Shown here piece by piece: positions 13,379 to 21,323 of a DNA stretch of 30,902 nucleotides. The translations under genes were made by a program, and so were the position numbers. The DNA comes from a virus: IMG/VR virus record IMGVR_UViG_3300048929_000250, positions 1 to 30,902 of that record, one strand, 5' to 3'. The notes beneath the pieces are model-generated. The model saw only the letters and a list, made by a program, of their open reading frames with translations. It was not told the DNA's origin and made no database searches. The stretch's first letter is position 1, and each line of letters opens with the position of its first letter.

Positions 13379-13397
13379 TTGTGCCATCGGGCAACAA
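13379..13397. promoter_or_regulatory. Probable Ogr/delta activator site between P and O
   Basis: TTGTGCCATCGGGCAACAA is a hyphenated dyad with TGT and ACA separated by 11 nt, like the late-activator sites centred near -55 in P2 late promoters. It lies in the 142-bp gap between divergent P and O. Two related sequences precede V and FI, all sharing CGTTGTGCCAT. A symmetrical site here could serve both directions. Confidence 0.65.
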
Positions 13398-13475
13398 CCC
13401 GCATCGGCTGGCGGCCTGCGGTGACTGTCTGGAAACTAACTCCCGTTCTCAACACTCATTACCGGAGTCAGTCAC

Positions 13476-14324
13476 ATGGCAAAGAAAGTATCGAAATGGT
13501 TCCGCATCGGGGTCGAAGGTGACACCTGCGATGGCCGCGAAATTGATGCTAACGACATCAAGCAAATGGCTGAGACATACAGCGCGAAAGCCTACGGTGC
13601 CCGCGTCAATCTGGAGCACATCAAAGGCGTTTTACCGACCAGTGATTTCCGCCGTTATGGCGACGTGATCCAGCTTAAAGCCGAACAGATTGATGATGCG
13701 GCTGAACCACTGCTGCATGACAAATGGGCGCTGTACGCAATGATCAGCCCGACCGCGGATTTAACGCAGATGGTCGGCGACGGGCAGAAGGTTTACACCT
13801 CGATGGAGATCAAACGCAATTTCGCCAATTCCAATAAATCCTACCTGGTCGGTCTGGCTGTCACCGATGACCCCGCAAGCCTCGGCACTGAAATGCTGGA
13901 GTTCAGCCGCAAAGCCAAACAGAACCCGCTCGCCGGTCGTAAAACCGATCCGGACAGCCTCTTTACGGTTGCCACCGAAGCACTGATTGAGTTTGAAGAT
14001 GTGCCGGAAACTGCCCCCTCTCTTTTCGCTCTGGTGAAACAAAAGCTTTCACGTAAACAGGCGTCAGACGATGCCCGCCTGGCCGATGTTCATGAAGCCG
14101 TCAGCGAAGTCGCTCAATACGCTCAGACAGGACTTGATAAGCATGAAACCAGCCTGACTGACCTGCTGAGCCGCGTCGATACCCTGGAAAAATCCACCGC
14201 TGCCGAACATGACGCCCTCACTGAATTGAAAGGCAAGCTTGCGCAGACACCGGCGCAGAACTTTAACCAGCGCCCGCAAGCCACCGGCGGCGCAGGCGTA
14301 GACGAGACGGTCACCGACTGCTGA
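13476..14324 (+). CDS. O: Capsid scaffold and maturation protease (P2 gpO)
   Basis: A 282-aa protein (P2 gpO 284 aa) combining an N-terminal serine protease with a C-terminal scaffolding domain. The protease triad described for P2 (Asp19, His48, Ser107) is visible as D19 (TCDGREI), H48 (NLEHIKG) and S109 (VYTSMEIKRNF). The C-terminal third (about 180-260) is helical with a coiled-coil look (ADVHEAVSEVAQYAQ and VDTLEKSTAAEHDALTELKG), as needed for internal scaffolding. It is the first gene of the rightward late unit and would cleave N, L and itself. Confidence 0.95.
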   Translation: MAKKVSKWFRIGVEGDTCDGREIDANDIKQMAETYSAKAYGARVNLEHIKGVLPTSDFRRYGDVIQLKAEQIDDAAEPLLHDKWALYAMISPTADLTQMVGDGQKVYTSMEIKRNFANSNKSYLVGLAVTDDPASLGTEMLEFSRKAKQNPLAGRKTDPDSLFTVATEALIEFEDVPETAPSLFALVKQKLSRKQASDDARLADVHEAVSEVAQYAQTGLDKHETSLTDLLSRVDTLEKSTAAEHDALTELKGKLAQTPAQNFNQRPQATGGAGVDETVTDC

Positions 14325-14359
14325 TCCAATACCTTTAACTCATTCTCAGGAAACACCTC

Positions 14360-15499
14360 ATGAAAAAAGAAACGCGCTTTAAATTTAATGCGTTCCTCTC
14401 CCAGCTCGCCAAGCTCAACAATGTTGACGTCGGCACGCTGGACAAGAAATTTAACGTCGAGCCGTCCGTCACTCAGACGCTGATGACACGATTACAGGAA
14501 TCCTCAGAGTTCCTGACCCGTATCAACATCATTCCGGTGGACGAAATGATGGGCGCGAAAGTGGGCGTCGGCGTAACCGGTACGATTGCCAGTACCACCA
14601 ACACTGACGCCGGTGACGAGCGTGAAACCGCTGATTTCACCAAGCTGGATCAGGAAGGCTATCACTGCACCAAAACCAACTACGACTTCCACTGGATGTA
14701 CAGCAAGCTGGATTTGTGGGCGCGCTACAATGATTTTCAGACCCGTCTTCGTGACGCCATTATCAAGCGTCAGGCGCTGGATCGCATCCTGGTCGGCTTT
14801 AACGGTGTTTCCCGCGCACCGACGTCTAACCGCGTTCAGAATCCGCTGTTGCAGGATGTCGGCGTGGGCTGGCTGCAAAAATACCGCCTGAATGCCCCGT
14901 CCAAAGTGATGGGCATGATTGTCGCCGAAGACGGTACCGTGACCAATGAGGCAGTGAAAGTCGGTGGCGAAGGTGATTACAAAAACCTCGACGCGCTGGT
15001 CTTTGATGCGGTGAATGAACTGATCGACCCAATCTATCAGGACGACACCGAACTGGTGGTTATCTGCGGCCGCAAGCTGCTCGCGGATAAGTATTTCCCG
15101 CTGATCAACAAACAACAGCCGAACACGGAGGCAATGGCTGCCGACCTGATTGTCAGCCAGAAACGCATCGGCAATCTGCCCGCCGTGCGTGTGCCCGGCT
15201 TCCCTGCCAATGCCATGCTGATCACCCGTCTGGATAACCTGTCCATTTACTGGCAGGACGGCACGCACCGCCGCCACGTTGAGGAAGTACCAAAACGTGA
15301 CCGCATCGAAAACTACGAATCCATTAACGAGGATTACGTGGTGGAAGATTACGGCTGCGGTTGTCTGATCGAGAACATCGAAGTGACCGCCGGAGAAGAC
15401 GACACAGCTGAAAAAACCGAACTCAGCAAATTCACCTCGGCGATCGTTGATGCCATCAAAACTGCATCCGGTACCACCGCACCGGCAGCTCAGGAGTAA
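14360..15499 (+). CDS. N: Major capsid protein (P2 gpN)
   Basis: A 379-aa HK97-fold capsid precursor (P2 gpN 357 aa). The N-terminus MKKETRFKFNAFLSQLAKLN and the blocks FNGVSRAPTSN, QDDTELVVICGRKLLADKYF and DRIENYESINEDYVVEDYG are characteristic of the family. The N-terminal 30 or so residues should be removed by gpO. It is about 20 residues longer than P2 N at the C-terminus, with an acidic, Ala/Thr-rich tail (about 350-379). CAGGAA lies before the ATG, 35 bp after O. Confidence 0.96.
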   Translation: MKKETRFKFNAFLSQLAKLNNVDVGTLDKKFNVEPSVTQTLMTRLQESSEFLTRINIIPVDEMMGAKVGVGVTGTIASTTNTDAGDERETADFTKLDQEGYHCTKTNYDFHWMYSKLDLWARYNDFQTRLRDAIIKRQALDRILVGFNGVSRAPTSNRVQNPLLQDVGVGWLQKYRLNAPSKVMGMIVAEDGTVTNEAVKVGGEGDYKNLDALVFDAVNELIDPIYQDDTELVVICGRKLLADKYFPLINKQQPNTEAMAADLIVSQKRIGNLPAVRVPGFPANAMLITRLDNLSIYWQDGTHRRHVEEVPKRDRIENYESINEDYVVEDYGCGCLIENIEVTAGEDDTAEKTELSKFTSAIVDAIKTASGTTAPAAQE

Positions 15500-15502
15500 G
15501 CC

Positions 15503-16159
15503 ATGACCAGCCCTGCCCGACGTCATTTGTTGCGGCAGTCAGCGATCGAAGCCGCGCAGCAGGATACCAGCCTGCTGCGTCATGCCACCGGCTATGAACT
15601 GCTGCTGCAAAAGCTTAATGCTGACCAGAAAGCCCTGAAAAAAGCCTACTCCGCTGAGAAAAAGGCAGAACTCAAACGCAAGATGCTGCCCGAATATGCG
15701 CCGTGGGTGGCGGGCGTTCTCGCTGGGGGTAAAGGCGCTCAGGACGCCATCCTGATGACCATCATGATTTGGCGTATTGATGCCGGTGACTACGCTGGTG
15801 CGCTGGAAATCGCCCGCTATGCGCTGCATTACAAGCTGGCGATGCCGTTCGGCAAACGTCCTGCCGGTTATGCACTGGCGGAGGAAATCGCCGACATGAG
15901 CACCCGCGCTCATGCTGCCGGTGAGCCGGTCAGTCTCGATGTACTGATGACCACGATGGAACTGACGGAAAACCAGGACATGCCGGATCAGGTGCGCGCC
16001 AAGTTGCACAAAATCACCGGCTACCTGTATCGCGACGCGGAGAAACTACCGCTCGCCCTGCAACACCTGAAACGCGCCTTCCAGTTGAACAGCAACTGCG
16101 GCGTTAAAAAGGATATTGAGCGGTTGGAGTCAGCCATCAAAAAGGCGGCCAACGGCTAA
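15503..16159 (+). CDS. M: Terminase small/endonuclease subunit (P2 gpM)
   Basis: A 218-aa partner of gpP (P2 gpM 247 aa) required for cos recognition and cutting. It starts MTSPARRHLLRQSAIEAAQQ, 3 bp after N. The middle has the typical MLPEYAPWVAGVLAGGKGAQ block followed by MTIMIWRIDAGDYAGALEIA. It ends in a helical, basic region with a tetratricopeptide-like look (LALQHLKRAFQLNSNCGVKK). It is somewhat shorter than the P2 protein. Confidence 0.94.
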   Translation: MTSPARRHLLRQSAIEAAQQDTSLLRHATGYELLLQKLNADQKALKKAYSAEKKAELKRKMLPEYAPWVAGVLAGGKGAQDAILMTIMIWRIDAGDYAGALEIARYALHYKLAMPFGKRPAGYALAEEIADMSTRAHAAGEPVSLDVLMTTMELTENQDMPDQVRAKLHKITGYLYRDAEKLPLALQHLKRAFQLNSNCGVKKDIERLESAIKKAANG

Positions 16160-16254
16160 ACAGAACGCGCCCCGCGCCGGACGGCACGCCAGCCGCAACA
16201 GGTCTTAGACCTCGTTCAACGCTGGCGTCCACCGTCCCCTATTCAGAGGTCACT

Positions 16255-16725
16255 ATGTCTCTTGTTGTACCTGCACCAAAGCCGGACGCCGCGACGGAAC
16301 CCGCGATTAAAAATACCCACTTTTGGCCTGATGTGGATCCGGTTGAGCTGCGCGACACGCTGCGACTGGAGGGCACCGTCACCGCGAAACGTCTGCGCAC
16401 CGCCGCAAAGTTTGCCATGACCGAAGTGAACGCCGAGCTGTTCAGCTTTCGCGATGCGCAGATTGCCCAGGGGTTTACACGCCTGGCGGATGTTCCCGCC
16501 GATCAGATTGACGATGAAAGCGTGAAGGTTTGCGCCTATCAGCGCGCCGTGGCGTCTATCGCGGCGGCCTTCCTGGCGGAGCGTTACCCGAACAGTGATA
16601 CCACGGACAAGGGCAGCAAAAAGGCTGAGATCGTGGAAAGCACGGTAGATGAACTGTGGCGTGATGCCCGCAACGCGATCAGCGATGTCGCCGGTGTGTC
16701 TCACTGCATCATCGGGCTGCTCTGA
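16255..16725 (+). CDS. L: Head completion protein (P2 gpL)
   Basis: A 156-aa protein (P2 gpL 169 aa) that completes filled heads at the portal vertex. FWPDVDPVELRDTLRLEGTV near residue 23 and the region FSFRDAQIAQGFTRLADVPA match the family. GAGG precedes the ATG. The stop overlaps the start of X (TGATG). The 95 bp between M and L contain a small palindrome (AGGTCTTAGACCT) but no gene. Confidence 0.94.
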   Translation: MSLVVPAPKPDAATEPAIKNTHFWPDVDPVELRDTLRLEGTVTAKRLRTAAKFAMTEVNAELFSFRDAQIAQGFTRLADVPADQIDDESVKVCAYQRAVASIAAAFLAERYPNSDTTDKGSKKAEIVESTVDELWRDARNAISDVAGVSHCIIGLL

Positions 16726-16928
16726 TGAAAGTCACTGCCGAACAGGGCGACACCGTAGATTCGCTGTGCTGGCGGTACTACGGGCGCACGACATCGGTCG
16801 TTGAACACGTTTACGCGGCTAACGTGGGGTTAGCTGCTGCCGGGGCAATATTGCCCCATGGCTACGCGGTGGAACTGCCGGACATTACCCCAACCGCAGT
16901 CAGTGAAACCGTCTCACTTTGGGACTGA
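16725..16928 (+). CDS. X: Tail protein X (LysM-like, P2 gpX)
   Basis: A 67-aa tail assembly protein, the same size as P2 gpX. The small LysM-like fold is visible: AEQGDTVDSLCWRYYGRT at the start, and ILPHGYAVELPDI toward the end. It is translationally coupled to L upstream and to the holin gene downstream (TGATG). Confidence 0.95.
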   Translation: MKVTAEQGDTVDSLCWRYYGRTTSVVEHVYAANVGLAAAGAILPHGYAVELPDITPTAVSETVSLWD

Positions 16929-17143
16929 TGACCATGGAGCGCATCACCTCGTTTATTTGTTACTGCGTCGCGGCCTTTCTTGCCTGGCTCGGCGCAATGT
17001 CACCGCAGGATATCGCCTTTCTGGTAGGGGCAGGCGTCGGCGTCGCGACCTTCCTGGTGAACTGGTACTACCGGCGCAAAACCTATCGCCTTCTGAAAAA
17101 GATGGGCGTCAGTGGAGAAATCAATGCAGCCATCAATCGTTAG
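16928..17143 (+). CDS. Holin
   Basis: A 71-aa membrane protein between X and the lysozyme, where P2 has holin gene Y. Two predicted membrane helices are visible (about 5-21, ITSFICYCVAAFLAWLG, and about 27-45, IAFLVGAGVGVATFLVNW), followed by a basic C-terminus (YYRRKTYRLLKK). This class II layout resembles the HP1-type phage holins rather than P2 Y, which is longer. A second ATG at 16934 is a possible alternative start, and such dual starts are common in holins. It overlaps the lysozyme gene by 20 bp. Confidence 0.87.
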   Translation: MTMERITSFICYCVAAFLAWLGAMSPQDIAFLVGAGVGVATFLVNWYYRRKTYRLLKKMGVSGEINAAINR

Positions 17144-17633
17144 GCGCTGCGCCGTCGCCGCTGTCCTGGCGATTGCCGCGCTGCTGCCGCAAACGCCGAC
17201 GTTGAAAACCTCCGCCGCCGGTCTGGCACTGATTGCCGATTTTGAAGGCTGCCGCCTGTCCGCCTATCAGTGCAGCGCGGGCGTCTGGACAAACGGCATC
17301 GGGCACACCGCAGGCGTGAAGCCGCAAACGCAAATCAGCGAACGTCAGGCCGCCGTTAACCTGGTGGAAGACGTGATGTGGGTGGAGACAGGCATTGCGC
17401 GCTGTATGCCGATTGCCATGCCGCAGCCGGTGTATGACGCCGTGGTGTCCTTTGCGTTCAACGTCGGCGTGACGGCGGCCTGCAAATCCACGCTGGCATT
17501 TTTCATCAACAAAGAGCAATGGCGGGACGCCTGCGAACAGTTGCCGCGCTGGGTGTTTGTGAACGGTGTCCGCATCACCGGGCTGGAACGCCGCCGCGCG
17601 AATGAGCTGGCCTACTGCCTGCGGGGTGTCTGA
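17124..17633 (+). CDS. K: Endolysin, GH24 lysozyme (P2 gpK)
   Basis: A 169-aa muramidase that degrades peptidoglycan. ATG 17124 is chosen because GGAG precedes it and the result, MQPSIVRRCAVAAVLAIAAL, aligns with the start of P2 K. An in-frame GTG at 17112 has no such support. The catalytic triad in T4-lysozyme spacing is E41, C50 and T56 (FEGCRLSAYQC, then SAGVWT). The Cys replaces Asp, as in several phage lysozymes. The hydrophobic N-terminus (about 9-22) looks like a signal-anchor-release segment, so export may be Sec-dependent with holin-triggered activation. RRANELAYCL near the end is family-typical. Confidence 0.94.
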   Translation: MQPSIVRRCAVAAVLAIAALLPQTPTLKTSAAGLALIADFEGCRLSAYQCSAGVWTNGIGHTAGVKPQTQISERQAAVNLVEDVMWVETGIARCMPIAMPQPVYDAVVSFAFNVGVTAACKSTLAFFINKEQWRDACEQLPRWVFVNGVRITGLERRRANELAYCLRGV

Positions 17634-18058
17634 TGCGCATTTTAATTTTGTTACTGCTGGCGGCGCTTGCCCTGGCGGGGCTGCAAACCTGGCGTATCGG
17701 CGGCCTGCATGATGAAGCAGACCAGGCGCAGCGCATCATTGGCACGCTGTCCGCCGGTATTGAAAGCCGAGACAACGCCATTAACCGCCTGAGCGATGAG
17801 GCCGTAACGCGGGAACGCCAGGAACAAAGCCTGCGCACCCAGCTCGTACAGGCGGGTGAGCAGGCACGCGTCCGTGAAATTCACATTCAAAGGTTACTCA
17901 ATGAAAATCAGGAAATGCGCGATTGGTATGCAGCTATTCTGCCTGATGGTATTAGCCGGATGCACGCCCGTCCCGCCTTTGCCAGCGCCGCAGATTATTT
18001 ACATTGGCTGTCCGGCGGTAACCAGTTGCCCGATACCGGCAAGCTCACCGGTCACTAA
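17633..18058 (+). CDS. lysB: i-spanin, Rz-like (P2 LysB)
   Basis: A 141-aa protein, the length of P2 LysB. One N-terminal membrane helix (about 2-18; RILILLLLAALALAGL) is followed by a long heptad-like periplasmic coiled coil (about 25-105; DEADQAQRIIGTLSAGIE and EQSLRTQLVQAGEQARVR). This is an inner-membrane spanin that works with the outer-membrane partner encoded in the overlapping frame. It starts one base before the K stop ends (TGATG). Confidence 0.92.
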   Translation: MRILILLLLAALALAGLQTWRIGGLHDEADQAQRIIGTLSAGIESRDNAINRLSDEAVTRERQEQSLRTQLVQAGEQARVREIHIQRLLNENQEMRDWYAAILPDGISRMHARPAFASAADYLHWLSGGNQLPDTGKLTGH

Positions 18059-18191
18059 CGGCGATTTAAGCAGTGATGTCAGAAACCTGGAGGCCGAGCT
18101 GGTTGCCTGCGGCCTCCAGGTGGAAGCGGTCAAACAATGCCAGGAGGAACACCGTGTTAAAACCCGCACAGCTTCGAAAAGCGTTAACTGA
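17901..18191 (+). CDS. lysC: o-spanin lipoprotein, Rz1-like (P2 LysC)
   Basis: A 96-aa lipoprotein in the +1 frame, embedded in the 3' half of lysB and extending beyond it. The signal peptide MKIRKCAIGMQLFCLMVLAG ends in the lipobox LAGC, with cleavage before C21. A Pro-rich stretch (TPVPPLPAPQ) follows, as in Rz1 proteins. ATG 17901 is selected because it gives a normal basic signal peptide. An upstream in-frame start would place 15 extra residues before it. The 3' end overlaps R by 38 bp. Confidence 0.9.
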   Translation: MKIRKCAIGMQLFCLMVLAGCTPVPPLPAPQIIYIGCPAVTSCPIPASSPVTNGDLSSDVRNLEAELVACGLQVEAVKQCQEEHRVKTRTASKSVN

Positions 18192-18621
18192 CGCCGTGCC
18201 GGTGCTGCAAACCAGCCCCGACACCCTGCGGATGTTTGTGGACAATGGGCGTATCGTTTCCACATTAGCCAGCTCGCTGTCGTTTGAATATCAGTATCAG
18301 ACGGAGCTGCTTATCACCAACTTTGCCCAGGACTGCGATCTGATCATTGTGCCCATTCTGGCCTGGTTGCGTGAGAACCAGCCGGACATCATGGCGACAC
18401 CGGAGAAGCAGCAGACTGGCTTTAAATTCAAGGCCGATATGCTCGATGATGGTTCCTACGATATCGCTATTGACGTGCAGCTCACTGAACGCGTGATCGT
18501 CAAACAGATTGATGCCGGTCTGTACGTGGAGCATTTTCCGGAACCGCCGCTGCCGGAGCCGGTGGAAAGGCCGCGTGAACTGTACCTGCACGGCGAGTTA
18601 GTGAGCCAGTGGCATGAGTGA
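18154..18621 (+). CDS. R: Tail completion protein R
   Basis: A 155-aa protein, exactly the length of P2 gpR, needed to finish the tail for joining to the head. The GTG start at 18154 has AGGAGG 7 nt upstream and yields MLKPAQLRKALTDAVPVLQT, aligning with P2 R. The family blocks LRMFVDNGRI, LIIVPILAWLRENQPDIM and RELYLHGELVSQW are intact. A longer frame opens upstream but has no ribosome site. It overlaps lysC upstream and S downstream (8 bp). Confidence 0.94.
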   Translation: MLKPAQLRKALTDAVPVLQTSPDTLRMFVDNGRIVSTLASSLSFEYQYQTELLITNFAQDCDLIIVPILAWLRENQPDIMATPEKQQTGFKFKADMLDDGSYDIAIDVQLTERVIVKQIDAGLYVEHFPEPPLPEPVERPRELYLHGELVSQWHE

Positions 18622-19072
18622 GCTGTCAGCGTTTGATACCCGTCTGGCAGGGCTGATTGCCGCGCTCTCACCGCAAAGCCGGAAGGCGATGGCGGCGACC
18701 ATTGCGAAGCGTCTGCGCAAACATCAGCAGCAGCGCATTAAACAGCAAATTACCCCGGAGGGGCAGCCCTTCACACCCCGTCGCCCGCAGCCTTTACGCG
18801 CAAAGAAAGGCCGCATTAAGCGGGAAATGTTCGCCAAGCTGCGCACGGCAAAATACATGAAAGCCAAAGGCACCGCTGACGACGCCGTGGTGGAATTTAC
18901 CGGCCAGGTGCAACGGATGGCAAAAGTGCATCAGTACGGGCTGCGGGATCGCCCGTCCGTCCGTGCAAAAGAAATGCAGTATCCGGCGCGCCCGCTGTTA
19001 GGACTCATTCATGATGATCTTGAAATCATTGAGCAGACTTTTTTAAATATATTACATAATAATATTGACTGA
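18614..19072 (+). CDS. S: Tail completion protein S
   Basis: A 152-aa protein (P2 gpS 150 aa) of the phage virion morphogenesis family. The blocks LSPQSRKAMAATIAKRLRKH, FTPRRPQPLRAKKGRIKREM and VHQYGLRDRP are typical. PARPLLGLIHDDLEIIEQTF near the end is also normal. The last ten codons (FLNILHNNID region, about 19037-19069) switch abruptly to AT-rich codons, so the 3' end was probably rewritten by the cargo insertion that follows. Confidence 0.93.
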   Translation: MSELSAFDTRLAGLIAALSPQSRKAMAATIAKRLRKHQQQRIKQQITPEGQPFTPRRPQPLRAKKGRIKREMFAKLRTAKYMKAKGTADDAVVEFTGQVQRMAKVHQYGLRDRPSVRAKEMQYPARPLLGLIHDDLEIIEQTFLNILHNNID

Positions 19073-19106
19073 TGTTACGCTAAAAAAATTTTAACTCATA
19101 ATGAGT

Positions 19107-19142
19107 AAAACTATGGGGTTTTATTAATCGCCCCATAGTTTT
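19107..19142 (+). terminator. Terminator after S (possibly bidirectional)
   Basis: A perfect 12-bp stem, AAAACTATGGGG (19107-19118) with CCCCATAGTTTT (19131-19142), has a 12-nt loop and is followed by a pyrimidine-rich tail (CCTCTTT). It would end the O-to-S late transcript 35 bp after the S stop and may also act on the convergent phosphatase transcript. Confidence 0.75.
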
Positions 19143-19281
19143 CCTCTTTAAGAACTTCGTTCTGCTTGTGCTTTACATAGTAATGCATTCAAATCAAAAG
19201 CCAAAATGAAAGAGCTTATTCATTGCATGCAAAAAAAATAACAATCAAATAAATAACTGCATATACATAAATCAATTATGC

Positions 19282-19977
19282 TTATTGGATTTGTATAATG
19301 TTTATCTCATTTCCTACGTAAGAGCTAGTATCAATCCATACTTGATTCCCGTCTCTGAAGGGGGCAGTTAATGAGCTATGACCAAAAATGAATTGCTTTG
19401 CCCCTTTGATTTTTCGACCATTCGCGTTCATAGCATTAAATAGTCTTTCACGGCTCCAGCTCACTTTCCAGAGATCAACACTTTTCCCGAATTTATAATA
19501 GTTACTTGGATAATCAGCATGACAAATAACATGCTTTCCATCATTAACATTTGCCTCAATAATGAAAGGTAAGCTTTGAATTTTCCTTATTAAAATGTCA
19601 ACCTTTCTTTTATCTTCTAAATCCAGATTGAAGTACCAACTCCCCCCATGTGATTTCCAATACGCGGCGTTCACACCCTCTATAGCATCAAGAGCCATTT
19701 CTTCATGATTACCACGCACAGAGACAAACCAACTTTGCCCGATTAGTTCGAGGCACTTAATATTATCAGAGCCATAGTCTATTAAATTCCCGACAGAAAT
19801 AAGAAGGTCCTTTTCTTTGTTAAAGCTTACATTTAATAGTTCTTGATTAAGCTGGTGGAAGTTACCGTGAACATCACCGACAACAAAAATCCTTTCATAT
19901 TCCTTCCCATTGATCTTCCGATAAGTTCCTTTTGGAGACCGGCAAAGACCTAAAAAATAGAGTATCGACTTAATCAT
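19282..19977 (-). CDS. Lambda/PrpA-type serine/threonine protein phosphatase (cargo)
   Basis: A 231-aa metallophosphoesterase of the phage lambda phosphatase/PrpA type (lambda protein 221 aa). Motifs in order are FVVGDVHGNFHQL (about 32-44), VGNLIDYGSDN (about 64-74), VRGNHEEMALDA (about 89-100), VICHADYP and QFIFGHSSLTAP. The second motif is normally GDxxDRG. Here the metal-bridging Asp is Asn and the Arg is Tyr, so activity may be altered. ATG 19977 is chosen, with AGAGA upstream. A GTG at 19989 would add four residues. The gene is AT-rich, antisense to the late operon and placed at the S-V junction where P2 has orf30, so it is a moron probably expressed in the lysogen. Confidence 0.85.
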   Translation of the reverse strand: MIKSILYFLGLCRSPKGTYRKINGKEYERIFVVGDVHGNFHQLNQELLNVSFNKEKDLLISVGNLIDYGSDNIKCLELIGQSWFVSVRGNHEEMALDAIEGVNAAYWKSHGGSWYFNLDLEDKRKVDILIRKIQSLPFIIEANVNDGKHVICHADYPSNYYKFGKSVDLWKVSWSRERLFNAMNANGRKIKGAKQFIFGHSSLTAPFRDGNQVWIDTSSYVGNEINIIQIQ

Positions 19978-20615
19978 ACTTTCTCTCACGACTCACTCAT
20001 TCTTACTGCCGAAGCGTCAACGAAGCCGGGCTGGTGCCGTTTCAAATGCTACTAACTATCCTGGAACAAGGTTTTATAGAATTCTTCAGTTTGCTACCCC
20101 TTTGAAGAGCGATTTAACTTTACGATAATCTGATAAAAATCAAATGTTAACAAATTTCACATTAAGCCAATAGGAATAATCTTAATAAACGCAAAGATAT
20201 CATTAGATTTTCTTGAGTTTTTTTATGAGTACGTATGAACCCTTGACTTGAAGTTTTTAGCAAGAAAATAAAAAAAACCAATTAAAGTAGTTACATAACT
20301 AATTTCTTGTAAAAAATTAGCAGGTTGCTGACATCATTGTTTTTAGAGGGTTAGCCTCAGTTAACCATGATGATAATGTATCTACTTTATTTTTTTTAAA
20401 GGAATGGACGATTCAGCTTATGTTTGGCATTGACGAGCTTTTATAGATTCGGACGATGAAAAATAATTAGGAGTGATAACTTCCGTAATTAAAGGACTCC
20501 CGGATTACATGTGGCGGAACGCTTGAGGAAAATCTTCATGCATTTCTCTGCGAACCCGCATGAATGGACAAAAAAGGACTGGCTTAGACACTGTTATTTA
20601 GGCTTAGGTTGGACG
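19978..20615. other. AT-rich cargo flank without a credible gene
   Basis: About 640 bp between the phosphatase and the V late promoter. Most of it is very AT-rich with runs of A and T. A short patch near 20008-20050 and the last 120 bp return to higher GC. Only short frames exist. The right part has an open frame 20493-20662 discussed as a finding. The phosphatase promoter should lie in the left part. Confidence 0.5.
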
Positions 20616-20634
20616 TTGTGCCATCCGCCATCAA
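20616..20634. promoter_or_regulatory. Probable Ogr/delta activator site before V
   Basis: TTGTGCCATCCGCCATCAA keeps TTGTGCCATC of the P/O site and has TCA where the dyad expects ACA, 11 nt after TGT. It lies about 57 bp upstream of the V start, so the predicted transcript would have almost no leader, which is odd. It marks the return to phage late-region sequence after the cargo insertion. Confidence 0.55.
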
Positions 20635-20681
20635 CCCGCCTCAAATTGTATGCTACCTGACAGGGCGGCATTCTTTTATCC

Positions 20682-21323
20682 ATGAATACATCCATCCCAA
20701 ACAACGACATTCCGCGCCTGCTGCGCAATCTGATCCGCATTGGCACCGTTGCCGAGGTGGATTTGGATGCGGGCACCTGTCGCGTCAATACCGGCGGTAA
20801 CGTCACCGACTGGCTGCACTGGCTGACCTCCCGCGCAGGGCGCTCGCGTTCCTGGTGGGCACCCTCTGCCGGTGAGCAGGTTTTATTGTTTTGCCTGGGC
20901 GGTGAACTGGATACTGCCTTTGTGATGCCGGGCGTTTTCTCTGATGAATTCGCCGCCCCGTCGGCGTCAGCCGATGCCGTACACGTCACGTTTCCTGACG
21001 GCGCGGTAATTGAGTACGAACCCAAAACAGGCGCATTGCTGGCTACCGGTATCAAGTCCGCCACGGTGAACGCCTCGGACAAGGTGGCGGTGACTGCACC
21101 GGACATCACCTGCACGGCATCCACCCGTATCACGCTCGACACGCCAGAGGTGGTTTGTACCAAAAAACTCACCACGGGCAGTCTGGAGGTGAAACAAGGC
21201 GGCACGATGACCGGGAACCTCACCCATTCCGGCGGCAGCCTCACGTCAAACGGCGTGGTGGTGCATACCCATAAACACGGCGGCGTCCAGACGGGCGGCG
21301 GTCAAACGCAGGTGCCTTCATGA
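20682..21323 (+). CDS. V: Baseplate spike protein (P2 gpV)
   Basis: A 213-aa spike (P2 gpV 211 aa) that tips the tail tube and pierces the outer membrane. The N-terminal OB-like domain (about 18-95) includes GTVAEVDLDAGTCRVNTGG and WWAPSAGEQVLLFCLGGELD. The ADAVHVTFPDGAVIEYEPKTG block leads into the beta-helix (about 125-200; CTASTRITLDTPEVVCTKKL). The C-terminal HTHKH provides the HxH iron-binding apex. The ATG has no strong ribosome site. The last 4 bp overlap W (ATGA). Confidence 0.95.
   Translation: MNTSIPNNDIPRLLRNLIRIGTVAEVDLDAGTCRVNTGGNVTDWLHWLTSRAGRSRSWWAPSAGEQVLLFCLGGELDTAFVMPGVFSDEFAAPSASADAVHVTFPDGAVIEYEPKTGALLATGIKSATVNASDKVAVTAPDITCTASTRITLDTPEVVCTKKLTTGSLEVKQGGTMTGNLTHSGGSLTSNGVVVHTHKHGGVQTGGGQTQVPS

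Noticed and set aside
14504-15526. Long open frame on the minus strand opposite the capsid gene
   Set aside because: It is the antisense shadow of the GC-rich N gene. Its translation is low-complexity in style, has no known domain and no ribosome site.
20218-20420. Possible retron or structured non-coding RNA in the AT-rich flank
   Set aside because: I see only A/T runs and weak dyads, no reverse transcriptase gene nearby and no strong stem structure.
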